64,000 nucleotides of DNA from Cyrtodaria siliqua (GCA_037043455.1 JAWPHD010001348.1:248001-312000); one strand, 5' to 3'. Shown: positions 1-11,263, counted from the stretch's first letter. Program-made: numbers and translations. Notes: generated by a model from the letters alone, not told the origin.

Positions 1-439
1 GGCCCACCCAATAAAGCATTTTTGACCAAAACATATAATAACACGTTAAAGAATGTTTTATATTTATTGTGTTGTGCTCTGAAAAAATTAAGAAATGCCA
101 GATAAGTTTTGTATTCAAAAGCTAAATTATGAACATATATTTCTTCATTAAAGTAAAATACAAAGTGTTGTTAAGCTATTCTTACTCCCAATATAGCAAC
201 GCTATACAAATAAAAAACCAAGAGCGGGCCTCAATTTATATACCTGAATTGATTAGCCATGAAGCATACTGGCTGTAAATATTCAGGCTTCCCATGCTTT
301 TTCAATGACCAAGTAGCGTTGGGAAATGTGTCTTTAAACAGTTTATTCCAATCCTCGATTTTGACACGTTTTCTCTGCTGCGTTCTGGTTTCCGAAAGCT
401 GTCAAAGATCGTCATTATTTTATTTTATATTTTTATGCC

Positions 440-1035
440 ACGAAACGGAGGGTGTGATGGTAGAGGTGTGCATGTGTTAAGGAGAGCTTATTTTATGATT
501 ATAGTATAACTGTGTGTCACGCAATCCTCGTAGACAATGAATGCTTTCATCACAAAGCTTTGTATTTTTTCCCCCAACAATGTGCATGTTTGCATGTATT
601 AAGAGGAATCAAGAAATGTCTTCTTTGTTCTCTAGAGGATTCAACTTTGATTACATTTGCTAGAGTTACTTTTTGTTGGATAAAAGTTACAAGATTATGT
701 CACGAACTCCATCTAAACAATTAATGCTTTTTTTCCCTTCACAAAACAGTAGACATTTTCACCGCAATGTGGAGGTGTGCATGTTTTTATAACTCTGATT
801 ACATTTGCAAGACCATTTTTGTGCTCAGTACATATGTAATGAAAGGAACCATTTTGGGTCGCAAACTCCTCCTTAACTGTTAATGCTTTCTTTACCAAAC
901 TCAGTGTGGATGTATGCATGTGCTAAGGGGATTAAACTCCGATCAATATAATGGTAGCGTTATTGTCTTATTTTATGTACTTCGAACATATATAATGAAT
1001 GGTATAACTTGGCAGACATTTTCTCTAAAATGTGG
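440..1035. repeat. Diverged tandem repeat, ~160-185 bp period
   Basis: Three to four decayed units can be aligned by eye. Each contains an AATGCTTT block (about 539, 723 and 884), then a GTG-rich GCATGT block, then in two units GATTACATTTGC. Short open frames here are not conserved between units and are not gene-like. Positions 1-440 hold AT-rich sequence in which I recognise nothing. Confidence 0.5.
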
Positions 1036-1036
1036 A

Positions 1037-1456
1037 GTATACTGAAACGCAAAAGAAACGCAACTCGGGAATTTCCGCTATATATTGTTTATACTGCACA
1101 CTTAATTCCACATAATATTCCAAAGAAATCCCAAGATGTTTTGTAAAAAAAAGTTGCAGTTAATTAAAGAAAGGACACAACTGTGATGTTGTAGACGTTT
1201 TAATCACACTACACCTTGTAACAAGAAATTCATAAATGTTGAAGTTCTTCTCTGAAAAACTGAGCAAGTTCAGTACTATATTTAACGTAAAGAGTTTGCA
1301 AAACTTTGCATCCTAAGTTTGCTCACATGCTTGAGTACTTTTTTGCGGAAGGAAAGGTCTTACGTAGCCATGTACCATTGGATTAACAGCAGTAACTTGT
1401 ACATACAATATATAGCGGAAATTCCCGAGTTGCGTTTCTTTTGCGTTTCAGTATAC
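1037..1456. mobile_element. MITE with perfect 52-bp terminal inverted repeats
   Basis: Positions 1037-1088 and 1405-1456 are exact reverse complements over 52 bp, enclosing about 316 bp without coding potential. The ends begin GTATACTGAAACGC. A TA dinucleotide at each edge would suit a Tc1/mariner-type target duplication, but TA lies inside the palindromic end, so the superfamily is an inference. The identical arms suggest recent insertion or gene conversion between arms. Confidence 0.85.
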
Positions 1457-1860
1457 TTATAGTAAGCAGATATATGTTTTTAAAAACTGGTAAAGGTATG
1501 ACCCCCTTGTTGTACTTGTTTTTTTTCGCGGGACACATGTTATAAGGTTAACACTCATCTCATATGTTCTAAGCAGAAAATGGGCGTCGTTCCTACAAAT
1601 TTGATCCGCACCGGTGCCAAAACATTTATCGTATAAGTATGCTAAGAGAAATCGATGTTTTGCTGCTTTTCAATGTTTTAACAACAGTCAACATTCAAGC
1701 GACATATTTTCCTTTCCATTTATTAATTCTAAGATAAGACAATGATGATGAGGCTGGTCGTTGCAATTTGTTGATAGGTCATTTGCTGGTGTTTTATTTT
1801 TGCTGTTGTATCGCCGCCTGTTTTAGGTGTGAACAACGACAAATAATGGTTGTGTATAAA

Positions 1861-1997
1861 TGAGTATGAGAGTGGACCTTTGGAAACGGCCGAACACATA
1901 CGAAATATTGCTGTCTCGGTTTGATTGAGACTGTTCATGAACGGTAATGAAATATGCTAGCTACCGCTCACGCCCTGTAGCCCCGGATTGAGCAGTG
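1861..1997. repeat. Dispersed repeat, copy 1 (pair at 63068-63208)
   Basis: About 137 bp align in direct orientation with 63068-63208, sharing GACCTTTGGAAAC, ACATACGAAATATTG, TTTGATTGAGACTGTTCATG and GCTAGCTACCGCTCACGCCC. A weaker relative of the end lies at 26145-26215. No inverted ends or coding capacity seen. Positions 1457-1860 show nothing else recognisable. Confidence 0.7.
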
Positions 1998-2048
1998 ATA
2001 ACTTGCACGAAACTGTTAATGTAAAATGACTTTGCATGAGGTTAACTT

Positions 2049-2100
2049 TTGATGAATAGATAATCAATATATCTATGAATAGATAATCAATATATCTATA
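2049..2100. repeat. Two-copy 26-bp tandem repeat
   Basis: The unit GAATAGATAATCAATATATC plus a short tail occurs twice head to tail with no differences. Confidence 0.8.
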
Positions 2101-2223
2101 GACAATCATATTCGAGTACACGTGAAACATAATGATTAGAACATTTTGCTTTTAAGGGTCTAACAAGCTTTGCAAGAAGTACAATACTGTGTATGTGTTA
2201 ATGAAAACAACACAACATTTTAA

Positions 2224-2421
2224 AGAGACACACGGCAATCTTGATTTTTAAAAAAATCACGGCATCCCGTTAGTTTTTCTCGTAACTTGCATTTGTTCAA
2301 TCATTAATATTAATTGTTAGAATAGTTCAAAGCAAATTGCTTTTACATATTTTTGACTTTTGATAATATTGCACCAAGTATGTAATGCCTGATATAAAAC
2401 TCCAGATTGCCATGTGTCCCT
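2224..2421. mobile_element. TTAA-flanked MITE, copy 1
   Basis: The left end AGAGACACACGGCAATC and the reverse complement of the right end, AGGGACACATGGCAATC, match with two differences. A TTAA tetranucleotide sits immediately outside each end (2220-2223 and 2422-2425). TTAA duplication is the hallmark of piggyBac-type transposition; no transposase is present, so the element is non-autonomous. A second copy is at 4920-5215. Confidence 0.75.
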
Positions 2422-2529
2422 TTAAGTGTTTATAATCCGGTTATTTATGCAATCTCATGTGGCGATAATAATTCTGATACAAATAGTGTTGTTGTCGTTG
2501 AAAGGTGTTTTGCCTCGTTTTCAGCAAAT

Positions 2530-3070
2530 TGTAGGCTATACATGACGGTCAATTTGTTCGAGGTGGAACCACCTTTTTCCTGGGTAGAACTAGTACTGTA
2601 TACCTCCCGCCATCCGTAAAAATCAACACGTTCTCATTTACAAGTCGAACTCCCGGTGGGATTCAAAGCCGTAGCGGTGATAAGTGAGGAGGTTTCAAAC
2701 CCAGCGTCTTCACCCTCTCGACCACGGATGCATAAATTGAATGTTGTTTAACGGCTCATCAACACAGTATAGGTTATTTAGAGCCGCCCCAGAGAGAGGG
2801 GAAGGATACATAGGAATCCGGGAACCTGCCCTACTCTTATTATCGAAGAGATTTCTATGGTTCTTTAACGTGCTCGGAGGATAGACCGATACACGGGACC
2901 GCCCGGTTTACGTCCCCATCCGACGGACGAGGCTAAGGTAAAGTGTCTTGCCCAAGAACACACCGACGGAACTCAGTGGCACCACGGAGGATTGAACCCG
3001 GGGCCTCCGGTTACAAATCCGCCGCGCTACCGACTGCGCCACGCCAGCCCCCTCGACCACGGATGCACTC
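2530..3070 (-). mobile_element. tRNA-derived SINE (family A), split by another SINE
   Basis: Read on the minus strand, the tRNA-like head (3067 to about 2640, interrupted) has an A-box-like GTGGTCGAGAGGGT, a TTTGAAA anticodon-like loop and a long variable region followed by a B-box-like GGCTTTGAATCCC, resembling a serine-type tRNA. The body then runs to about 2530. The same head and body recur at 20335-20530. The head is interrupted by the 2733-3051 SINE, which duplicated 16 bp of this element. Confidence 0.7.
2733..3051 (-). mobile_element. tRNA-derived SINE (family B) with 16-bp target duplication
   Basis: The minus strand from 3042 to 2976 folds like a tRNA: GTGGCGC at the start pairs with GTGCCAC at the end, a D-arm-like GCAGTCGGTAGC follows, the anticodon position reads TGT (threonine-like), and the T-arm B-box is GGGTTCAATCC. 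The body contains CTTGGGCAAGACACTTTACC and CACGTTAAAGAACC, motifs typical of animal tRNA-SINE bodies. The flanks CTCGACCACGGATGCA at 2717-2732 and 3052-3067 are identical, a clear LINE-mediated target-site duplication inside the family A SINE. Confidence 0.85.
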
Positions 3071-3314
3071 AATATAAACAGTGACAATCAATAAAGTTGT
3101 CTAAAACTGAATATTCCGATATGGCATTAATGCAGTTAATGGAGCCATATGCGTAAATATCAATATTCGTGGTTTAATACATTATACATCTCAATTATTG
3201 TGAGACAGATACGATAATTATATGTTATTTCCAGAATAGAAATACGTATATTGTACGATCACAGAACCTTCGTTATGCAGTTATTATTCGAAGTCAACAG
3301 TATTGCACCATTAA

Positions 3315-3890
3315 AGCCTGGTACACACGGTAAGATTATCTCATAGGACAAATCTTACAAGACAAATCTGATACAATCTATCTTATGAGATTGCCTGTAC
3401 ACACGCTGAGATTAATTTTATGGGATTTTCTGGTGACCTTCAAATAAGTGCATACTGGATCTTTCTAGAATGTAAACGAATGAAAGCGCCTTGTCATACA
3501 TCTTTCTTATGGTATTCTTTGTGCGTGACTGTCCACAAAACTTCCTCTTCCTCATAATATCCCAGCAATGCATCAATGTTATCATTCGTCCAGTTTCTTG
3601 CCATGTTGCTATGCATGAACTAAAATACCCGCGTGTACAAATCTACAATGCATGTAGCCCCTATTCTGCGAAATTTATGTCAAATCTGGAACGCAGTGCA
3701 CTTTCTCCACAGTGTCACCATGTGTGGTTGGATGGCGGTGCTTTGATCTTGTCTTATGGAAATAGAGCATATTCTATTTCTGGAAGACATCTTTCAGGTC
3801 ATAAATTGTGTCTTAAGCCCCTGTACACACGATGCAATTTGTCTCACAAGACATATCTTATAAGATAAATCTTACCGTGTGTACCGGGCT
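3315..3890. mobile_element. PIF/Harbinger-like element with TAA duplication
   Basis: The ends AGCCTGGTACACACGG and, reverse complemented, AGCCCGGTACACACGG match over 23 bp with one difference. TAA lies outside both ends (3312-3314, 3891-3893), consistent with the 3-bp TWA duplication of PIF/Harbinger. Further subterminal repeats of CTTACAAGACAAATC type lie just inside. The antisense MADF-like remnant inside supports the assignment, since Harbinger elements carry a second DNA-binding protein of the Myb/SANT/MADF type. At 576 bp it is a deletion derivative. Confidence 0.7.
3494..3604 (-). pseudogene. MADF-like DNA-binding domain fragment
   Basis: A 36-codon minus-strand frame starts at an ATG (3604) and ends in TGA (3494). 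It contains IDALLGYYEEEEVLWTV followed by HKEYHKK, the pattern of the start of a MADF (Myb/SANT-like) domain: acidic helix, LW pair, then a Y-x-(K/R)-rich turn. Past the stop the same frame continues with residues that still fit the family, so this looks like a decayed longer protein. It lies inside a Harbinger-type inverted-repeat element, where the DNA-binding helper protein would be expected. Short length makes the call tentative. Confidence 0.5.
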
Positions 3891-3900
3891 TAATGGTGGC

Positions 3901-4900
3901 TTTGTTAGGTCGTGTGAAATAGTTCCGATTTATTTTGCCTTTTAAAAACCATTCACACTAAAAAGGAAGATGACGAAATTCATTTGCATGTACACGGTGA
4001 ATGGTTCCACTCAAGCGTGTAGCTTGGCAGACACTTAAGGGATCACTTTGTCCGTCGTCGTCCGTCAGTTCGTCACACATTAATCTGCAAGCTATAATTG
4101 TCTATAACTTGAAACGTATTTGACCTACGTTCATGAAACATCTCACACATTTTCATCTTATTCCAGGAAATGTCATTACACATATCCAGCAACTCTGACT
4201 CTATTTTGTCAGAGTTAAGCCCCTTTTCTGACGACAACTTAAAAAATAGATGACCTATGCTTATGAAAATTCACCAATATCTTCATTTTACCAACGGTAA
4301 TGTCGTTAGACATTCCCAATAACTTCAACTTTCGTTTTGGCAGAGGTATTCCCCCTTTTCATAACAAATATAACCGAGCCCATAACTTGGCAAAATATTG
4401 AGCTACTGTCATGAATCTTTATACCGTTATTCCTTATCAGTTATCAGATGCCATTGGCATATCTAGCTACTGAATTTCATTTCCCAGTTATAGTGAACTA
4501 AGCACATGGCAGGCGACACACGTGTTTATGCATGTACTTAGATTGTCCTTGCTGCACTTCGTGCATGGCAGGTGATACACGTGTTCCGTGGAACACGCTT
4601 CTAGTTCAATTCATAAATGTCGTGAGTGAGGCAGTATCGATTGTTATCCTTGTCGTGACTTTGTACAACTTGTTATTCATTTATAATTTTCTAGAAAAGG
4701 AAAGAATAGACACGAAACGCCGATCTTAAGAGACAGTTCCATTGATCCATTTATACTTTTTGCCTGCTATGTACTCGTTAGTATAATAATAGGCCAGTGG
4801 AACTATAATCAACTAATCACCTTCTTATTTAAGCCAAGGAGGTGCAATAATATACTTATTCGTACAAGGTTGGGTCTAGGTTGGATTTCCTGCCCGGATG
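3901..4900. repeat. Diverged ~135-bp tandem repeat and flanks
   Basis: Three decayed units start near 4103, 4236 and 4380, each with a (CAT)AACTT block, GACCTA or GAGCTA, then CATGAA about 30 bp on. The run is preceded by GTCGTCGTCCGTCAG near 4051. This layout is common in minisatellite-bearing molluscan elements. A 58-bp block with CATGGCAGG and ACACGTGTT is duplicated at 4505 and 4564. The remainder shows nothing recognisable. Confidence 0.4.
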
Positions 4901-4919
4901 AAGTTTCGAAATAGTTTGA

Positions 4920-5215
4920 AGGGCACATGGCGATCTTGAATTTTTGTTTTAAAACTCGCGGCATCCCATTAGTTTTCCTTTATAGCTTGCATTCTATGCA
5001 TCATTAATAATAATTAAGATAAGAATTCAAAGCAAATTTTGTATTAATACAACAATAATATATTGAAATCTATTGTAGACAAAAAAGAAAAGAAAACAAC
5101 AACAAAACTATTATTACTATATGCAAGCAAGTATAATGTCAACATGGTACTCCGTTAATAAATAGAGGTGCTAATTGTTAATGCTTGATAAAAACATCAG
5201 ATGGACGTGTGCACT
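4920..5215. mobile_element. TTAA-type MITE, copy 2
   Basis: The left end AGGGCACATGGCGATCTTG and the interior to about 5045 match copy 1 at 2224. The right end GATGGACGTGTGCACT is a degraded inverted version and is followed by TTAA (5216-5219). The left flank is TTGA, one substitution from TTAA. Copy 2 is longer than copy 1, with an extra AT-rich interior. Confidence 0.6.
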
Positions 5216-5586
5216 TTAAAAAATCTCCCGTCTGACCAGCCTTTCGAATGAGTTTTAACAGCGACGTCAACGTTTAAACAGTCAAAAGCACCACAAGTCT
5301 CGCATGCATATAAGTACTGTACCTTAACGGGCGGCCGGATAATACCGTTTGGAATTACACCCACGCACATTGATTTAAGTTTTATTGTCTCTATTCCCGG
5401 CTGTTGTGTCAATATTGTGGCGACTTTATTTAAATTTATTAGTAACTTTGACTCTGCAGTGGTATAAACTTCAACCAATTTTGACTTCATATAATTTGTG
5501 CCTATTTTTCCTTTTCTTAGCAGTTGTGATGCTTGTTTTACAGCGGTGTTGAGATAAACACGGTGGCCAACGTACGTCATACTCAC
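5197..5586 (-). CDS. Hypothetical 129-aa open frame, unrecognised
   Basis: An uninterrupted minus-strand frame encodes a lysine- and valine-rich product with a CETCGAFDC cysteine cluster near residue 95. I recognise no family. Its first ~9 codons come from the repeat that also occurs at 13424, and its last codons and stop fall in the TIR of the adjacent TTAA MITE, so both ends are supplied by mobile DNA. The middle could be a host or element exon, or chance. No splice sites or promoter can be assigned. Confidence 0.25.
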   Translation of the reverse strand: MSMTYVGHRVYLNTAVKQASQLLRKGKIGTNYMKSKLVEVYTTAESKLLINLNKVATILTQQPGIETIKLKSMCVGVIPNGIIRPPVKVQYLYACETCGAFDCLNVDVAVKTHSKGWSDGRFFKVHTSI

Positions 5587-5830
5587 GTGGTATGTACGCT
5601 ATGGAACACGGAAAAAGGTAAACAATATATGTCGACTTGATTTACTGTTGAATGATATCTCGGGTTATAATGAACCGAATTTATCTCGGTAACTTGCACA
5701 TTCCCCTACTAAGGGTCAATAATCCTCGTCATGTGTTATCTCGGGATACTTTCGAAGACGAGGTTGACATTATTTTTCCGACGGTTGACAATATCCACTG
5801 TCACCCTCACTGGGATGCAATATTTATTTT
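5561..5830. repeat. Uninterrupted relative of the 13.4/17.2-kb repeat
   Basis: Positions 5561-5745 match 13424-13615 closely (CACGGTGGCCAACGTACGTC start, then TATGTCGACT, CCTCGTCATGTGTTAT), and 5783-5830 match 17186-17233 (GGTTGACAATATCCAC, CACTGGGATGCAATATTTA). In the second locus these two parts are separated by the 3.56-kb long-inverted-repeat element. This copy is therefore either an uninserted version or an internal deletion product; about 37 bp here (TTCGAAGACGAGG and around) are unexplained. Confidence 0.7.
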
Positions 5831-6904
5831 ATTATAACAAATGTTTTGATTAAAATTTAAATATACGAGGAGAAAAAATTCGCAATATTTTTTTTTTTTA
5901 ATTTATATTTTTATACCACTTATTATGACACTTCACAAAACATATAACATTTTAATCTAGTCAGTAATGTATTACACTGTTGTCATTTTATAAATAAAAT
6001 GACATATTCACTTATCATGGAATTGTGTGTTATTTAAATCCCATTGTTAAAACAAACTGCATAAATAAAGCTAGATAGTGCTCAGTATAACTCAGGTTTA
6101 GGCAAGCACAAATCATATTATGTTTTTAAAGAAACTACAAAAAATCCCGAAGTTTATTGTGTATTTAATAAGGACTAATACAACGTGCACTTTGATGTTT
6201 TGTTGCCAAAATGATCTCACGTCGCAGTCAGTTTTGACATTTGGCGCCGTCTATCGGTCAAACATTTTAATGAACCACGAGTCCAGATGCTCGCTAGCGC
6301 TCGCAGTCAGCTTCAGTGTGTCTGGATGATAGACTTTTCAGACGACAGATCTCGCGTCTAGCTGTCAAACTTCTACTTTTATCTTTCCTGATACATATAT
6401 TTACTCACCGGAATTATGTCTTTCTATCGGTAATTGTTTACTTATATTTTATTGTATGTTTTAAGTCAAAGTCTGTATAGATTAATTCAAAATAAGTTTT
6501 TTTCTGCCAGAATTAGAAATTCTGCTGACGTTTAACGCCATTTTCTGCCAGCGTGAATTACGCTGCGTCTCTTTCTGTATATTTTTGCAGTTTCACGCCA
6601 ATTTACGCCTAGCGCGTGTTCTTTTCAATTTGAGTACATAAACTCCAGTTTTTTTAGTATAAAAAAAAAGAGATTTCGGAAACTTAAAAGAATTTACAGG
6701 ATTTTTTCTTTTTAGCAATTTGGATTATACAGACTTTGGCTACAATACTGAAGTAAGTATTATATATATATATTTAGAATTGGAGAATTAATAAAAGAAA
6801 AAAATTGGAATAATTTAAAACGTTTTTATTTAATATTCTATTTCCAAACAAGTGGACTTTGTTAAATGTTACCAATACATTTAAATAAACAAAGTCGCCA
6901 CATT
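5831..6904. other. AT-rich stretch, possible degraded gypsy LTR
   Basis: No gene recognised. It lies just upstream of a gag remnant and contains a run of TTTACGCC/TTTCACGCC-like short repeats at 6530-6610, which would suit a 5' LTR. No matching 3' LTR is present, so I cannot define ends. A (TA)n run is at 6760-6772. Confidence 0.25.
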
Positions 6905-7051
6905 GTTTTGGGTGCCAACCGTGTGATAATATTTTTTATTTTTTTTATTATAATCGATTGGAATAGGATTTGTTTGTCTGGGTCTGTTCTCAAATTTTTT
7001 TGGGGCGGGGCCATATGAAATAGAAAAAAGCAGCAGCAAAGATGGATAGAG

Positions 7052-8388
7052 ATGAAGTCTTCACAAGAGCAGAGAAATATAGAGATGAACAATCGTAGTC
7101 ATGATATGAACCAACAAATGGACACAGAACAAGGCACACATCAGACTTTACCAGACAGGTCGTCTTCATGGAGTGTAGGAGACACAAATCGTACCCCTCC
7201 CTTTTCTCAAAATGATATATCGACAGCAATGAACGCAAAAACGCGAAAGTAACTTGTCTTGCAAATTCACTATATACAGTTACAGAACAATTACAATCTG
7301 CACTCCATGATATACAGTCGCAAAACCGAAACAGAAATAATATCGGAAACAATAGCACAAAATCAACATCAATAAGAGACAGACTATAGGTCCGTAAATA
7401 ACATTCAGATAGCAATGATAGTGACTATGAAATTAGAGAAACACAATCACACACTTACGACAACACTGTCCGAAAGTAAAAAAATAGTCCAAACTCCCTC
7501 CAGTTGCAGGTAAAGAAACGTGGTTGTATATTTTTAACATATTTGAAGACGTATCAAAAAGTAGTGACTATGAAATATTGGATGAAATATTACCCCGTTT
7601 ACAAGGCACCGCCGGGGAGTTTGTCTATGGTCAACTGTCAGAGTCCGGTCAAATTATGAAACTTTATGCAAGGAATTAGCGAATAGGTTTAGGGTAGTAG
7701 AAACGAAAAAGACATTTTAGATGAAATTCACAAATAAAATCAGAAAGAGTATGAAACAGTAGAAGAGTACTCCACTGACATAAAGAGGTTATATGACAAG
7801 GCACACGCAAACAGAGACAGTGGCACCCGAAGAGATGATTTCTGAGATGATACCTTGATGGAATGAGAGATGAAAAAGCCCGAGTCCATGTTGAATTTAT
7901 CAAAGAACTCCGGGACATAGATTAGGCTGTCTACAATACAGTTTGTTTTCAGGAAACAAAACAGAGAAAAAGTAAACACCAAGAATATGACAATGTTCGA
8001 GCTTCAAAATTGACAAACAGCGAGAATGTATATTTGAGAGAATCTGAAGATGAAAGCGTTACAGCAAGAGCAGTACCAGGCACAAACAAACATAAAGTAT
8101 TAAGACAAGACAAAGATACAAACACAGCTCAAAACAGTACATCTGAAACTTTAGATCAAGAAAAACTTAAGGAAATGATTGGAACTGAAGTAAAAGCTGC
8201 AAGTGAGAGTCAAAATGCAAAACAAAGCTACAGACACTCAACATAGAAACAGTCAAAGACAGCAAAACAGACCAAAATACCGTAACAATTACTACACACA
8301 ACAGAACAGAGGCTGTTTCATATGCGGCAACACCGATCATACACAAAAAATTGTCCAAGTGCAACACATTAAAATGACGCACATTTAA
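7052..8388 (+). pseudogene. gypsy gag remnant with broken zinc knuckle
   Basis: A glutamine/asparagine-rich start (7052-7252) is followed by capsid-like sequence at 7494-7679 (ETWLYIFNIFEDV, LPRLQGTAGEFVYGQL), which shifts frame near 7666 into ELANRFRVVET. Further capsid and linker pieces run in changing frames to 8246. The nucleocapsid motif CFICGNTDH at about 8312-8340 has C-x2-C-x4-H, but a one-base shift in the following A-run moves the fourth ligand cysteine out of frame. At least five frame changes or stops are visible, so it cannot give a full product. Confidence 0.8.
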
Positions 8389-8519
8389 ACTAGAAAGGAC
8401 AAACTAGAGAGGTCGGGAAAGTGTCCAAGAACAAAATGATCTCAATAGAAAAGAGGAATTAAGAGACATTAAAATGCCTATATGCAGAGGTTTTCCATCT
8501 TCTGACACAGTATATATAT

Positions 8520-9168
8520 ATCGGGTTCTGTACAAAATAGTGTAACACAATTCGTTCTCGATACAGGGCCAGAGAAAACAGTCATTTCAGAAAAAAATAT
8601 TTAATCAAATCAAACCATCAGAGCAACCCAAGCTTCTCAAGAAAGGTAATCTTTTACAACCATTACAAGACACAGGCAAATGTAAAATTGGGGCATGTTA
8701 AATTACATACAGAAGTGATAATTGCTTACATCAAAGATGATGCACTATGAGGAATGGACATTTTAAACGGTAATGAAGGTACACCTTCGGACATGATTCT
8801 TAGTTAAAACAACAACAATTATATTCAATGGTGAAGAAATAAAATGCGAGTGTCAAAGTTCAACGAAATATAAAAAGATCGGACTGGGAAAGTAGCATTC
8901 AAGGAGGGCAGTCAACCACAAAACACAGAAAAAAACACGCAAACAAACAAATAAGGCGTGTTCGTGCGGCCGATCATTACATAATTCAAGGTCAAACAGA
9001 ACAAATAATAGATGTCTTCATTGATCGAACAGAGAATGATGACAGACTACCAAATAGAACAGTAATTATAGAACCTTCTGAGAACTTCAAACAGAATTTC
9101 CCTCTGGTTATGGCTGATAGTTTAGTGGATATCAACGAGTCCCTAACAGCAAAAGTTAGGATCCTTAA
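8520..9168 (+). pseudogene. gypsy aspartic protease remnant and linker
   Basis: FVLDTGPEKTVIS at 8551-8589 is the retropepsin active-site motif, with the catalytic Asp codon at 8560-8562 and proline where alanine or serine is usual after DTG. A frameshift follows. The C-terminal GMDIL motif at about 8751-8765 is preceded by a TGA stop at 8748-8750 where leucine would be expected. The linker towards RT (DHYIIQGQTEQIIDVFIDRT, then IIEPSENF) runs open until it is cut at the TTAA at 9165-9168 by a transposon. Retroelement proteases process Gag-Pol; this copy is dead. Confidence 0.8.
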
Positions 9169-9354
9169 AGCTGTACAGTCCCTATTTTAACTGGTAATAA
9201 CTCATGAATATGAATAAGTCACGTGTGAATTAGTTTCAAATCGACGAACACCCCAAAAGTCGGTATATAAGGAGAAATCGATACGTAAAATTTCACATTT
9301 TTATTTAGCCTCCGTACAGGTAACATCGATAAATATACGGCTCCAGAATATATG

Positions 9355-9435
9355 TGATGAAAAAAATAGTTGCCCGGAATGGATTTGAGCCACAGCCTTG
9401 CACTTGTAAGATTTGAAAGATGTACGCTGTGTCAC
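9355..9435 (-). other. Degenerate tRNA-like sequence inside the TTAA element
   Basis: On the minus strand GGCTCAAATCC resembles a B-box and lies downstream of a weak A-box-like stretch. The acceptor stem cannot be paired. Likely a decayed SINE head. Confidence 0.3.
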
Positions 9436-9612
9436 AAAATGTCACGGGTAGAGCGTACTGGTCGTACATATCTCTTGTAAGTTATCGGTTACACCCAAAA
9501 TCTATTGTTCGAGTTGAAACAATTTCACCATATTCATGATCTATTCATGTAACACGTAAAAGCGTGCACATTTTAAGTGGCCGCCAGAGAGGCCGTGTCA
9601 TAAGTTTAGTTT

Positions 9613-10952
9613 TGTGCTAATGCATGTAAACGTATAGGTATATTTTCCTTAAACGGCAAAATTGTATAAGGGGCCTCTCGTGTAGATTCAATACTGTAGA
9701 TTTAGCCACGTTTGTCACGGACTGAACGGGGGAAATAATGATCTGGGCGTAATGTTTGCTATAAAACCCATTGTCTTCTAGCTCTCGCCGGGATCATCGA
9801 TAGTACTTTGTTGGAACAGAGATTGGACGGCAAAATTCATAGGCAACATGTGGTTAGTAATTTTATTAAACTTTTATCGTATATTTGTATTCAGTGGGCG
9901 GCGCCATCTTGTTTGGCGGTTACGACATCCGGTTAGCATTGATGTTTCTCAAACATAACTTTAGACTAGCATATGATTTTGAAGTTACTTTATTAGATGT
10001 AATTATTGTAATTGATCATTAATTGTAAAACAATATTAATTTGATAACAGTGGGTAATAGGTGCATTAGTTAACGTTGGCGCATAACTCAGTGAGTGTAA
10101 TATATGAGTAATTTGATCATGTTTATATTACATGTATTAGGGGCATTGATTAACAGCGACGTACATAGCGTATACATGGCGTTGTAGAATATGTATACAT
10201 TGCTACTCATCATTAGTACAGCTTACATATATTGATTGAATAATGATTTGTTTGGGTAATGATAATTATGCAAGATTGTTATGTTTGTCAACCGACATCT
10301 AAAACGTATGTATAATTACAGCCTAAGCCATCCAGGGTTGGAACTAAGCCATCCAGGGTTGGAAATAAGCCATCCAGGATATAAGCCATGAGGGTTGGAG
10401 TAAGCCTTCTAGGTTTGGATATCCAGGAGTGGAGCTAAGCTTCCACGATTAACGTTTACGAGCGGTGGAGACGGTCCCCGTACCTGCGTCAGCATGGCCA
10501 GGTTTAACTAACGACAACCCCCGGGACACAAGGTGGGCCCGTTACCAGTCCTCACTGGAGGAATATCACTCACAATCTCAGTGGAGATTAACTATCATTG
10601 CATCGCGTCATCAACCCTTACAGAAGGCATTTGATGACAATCATCCATTGAATTCGCGCATCATCATCTTCATGAGTTCTCGCGCATCACAGTTATCGCG
10701 CTAGATCGACATTGATATAACTTTAACAACACTTTAGTGTCTTAGACATTCAGTATTTATAACAATACTAAGAACGTCTTAAACGTTCAGGAGAACATTC
10801 TTTTCATAGTTCATTTGTGTATTCGCTTGTTTTTTTAGATAATTGTATATATATTAAACATATTTTAAAAGTTGCATTAAACTTATGTAAATGCATTCAC
10901 CGTCATTGATTCTTTCCTGAGTTAGCCCAACCACTAAGGTCATCCTGTGACA
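9613..10952 (+). repeat. LTR-like repeat, copy 1 (nested)
   Basis: It aligns discontinuously with 23889-24701. Shared blocks include TGCATGTAAA, GCAAAATTGT, the TGTCACGGA-TGAACG stretch, the conserved GAGCGGTGG to GTGGGCCCGT region, ACGTCTTAAACGTTCA, and a 3' block AAAAGTTGCATTAAACTTATG ending in GACA. A TATA-like CTATAAAAC lies near 9768 and polyadenylation-like ATTAAA near 10878, in the order expected of an LTR. No internal retroviral genes or clear target duplication were found, so 'solo LTR' is an inference. About 500 bp (9880-10440) are extra relative to copy 2. Confidence 0.45.
10321..10445. repeat. Short tandem repeat, ~20-bp unit
   Basis: Four to six degenerate units of TAAGCCATCCAGGGTTGGA type lie inside the LTR-like repeat. 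Related AAGCC and CTCTAGG pieces occur at the equivalent place in copy 2 (24150-24200). Confidence 0.75.
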
Positions 10953-11263
10953 CGCTGAACCTCTAGACCACTGCTATTTAGTGGTATTTTGTAGCATTTT
11001 TAACACTAAATAGGCATTACGTAATAACAAGAGCGCGCACACAAACTCATCAAGCGCTAAATAACAAGTCGAGATATGGTTGATTTGAGGCGAAGAATTA
11101 GTTTTATATTGATAAGATACAGTATTACACCAGTCAATGTTAATTTACACGTGCGACAATATGGACTGCATATTTATTGATCCATCTTTAGTTGCGTTCA
11201 AATATGTTAAGTTATTTTGCCTCATAATATATGATAGTTAGTATATAAATTCTCAAGTAGCGG

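Noticed and set aside
2976..3042. Functional tRNA-Thr gene on the minus strand
   Set aside because: It folds fairly well but is fused to a SINE body and bounded by a target duplication; it is a SINE head.
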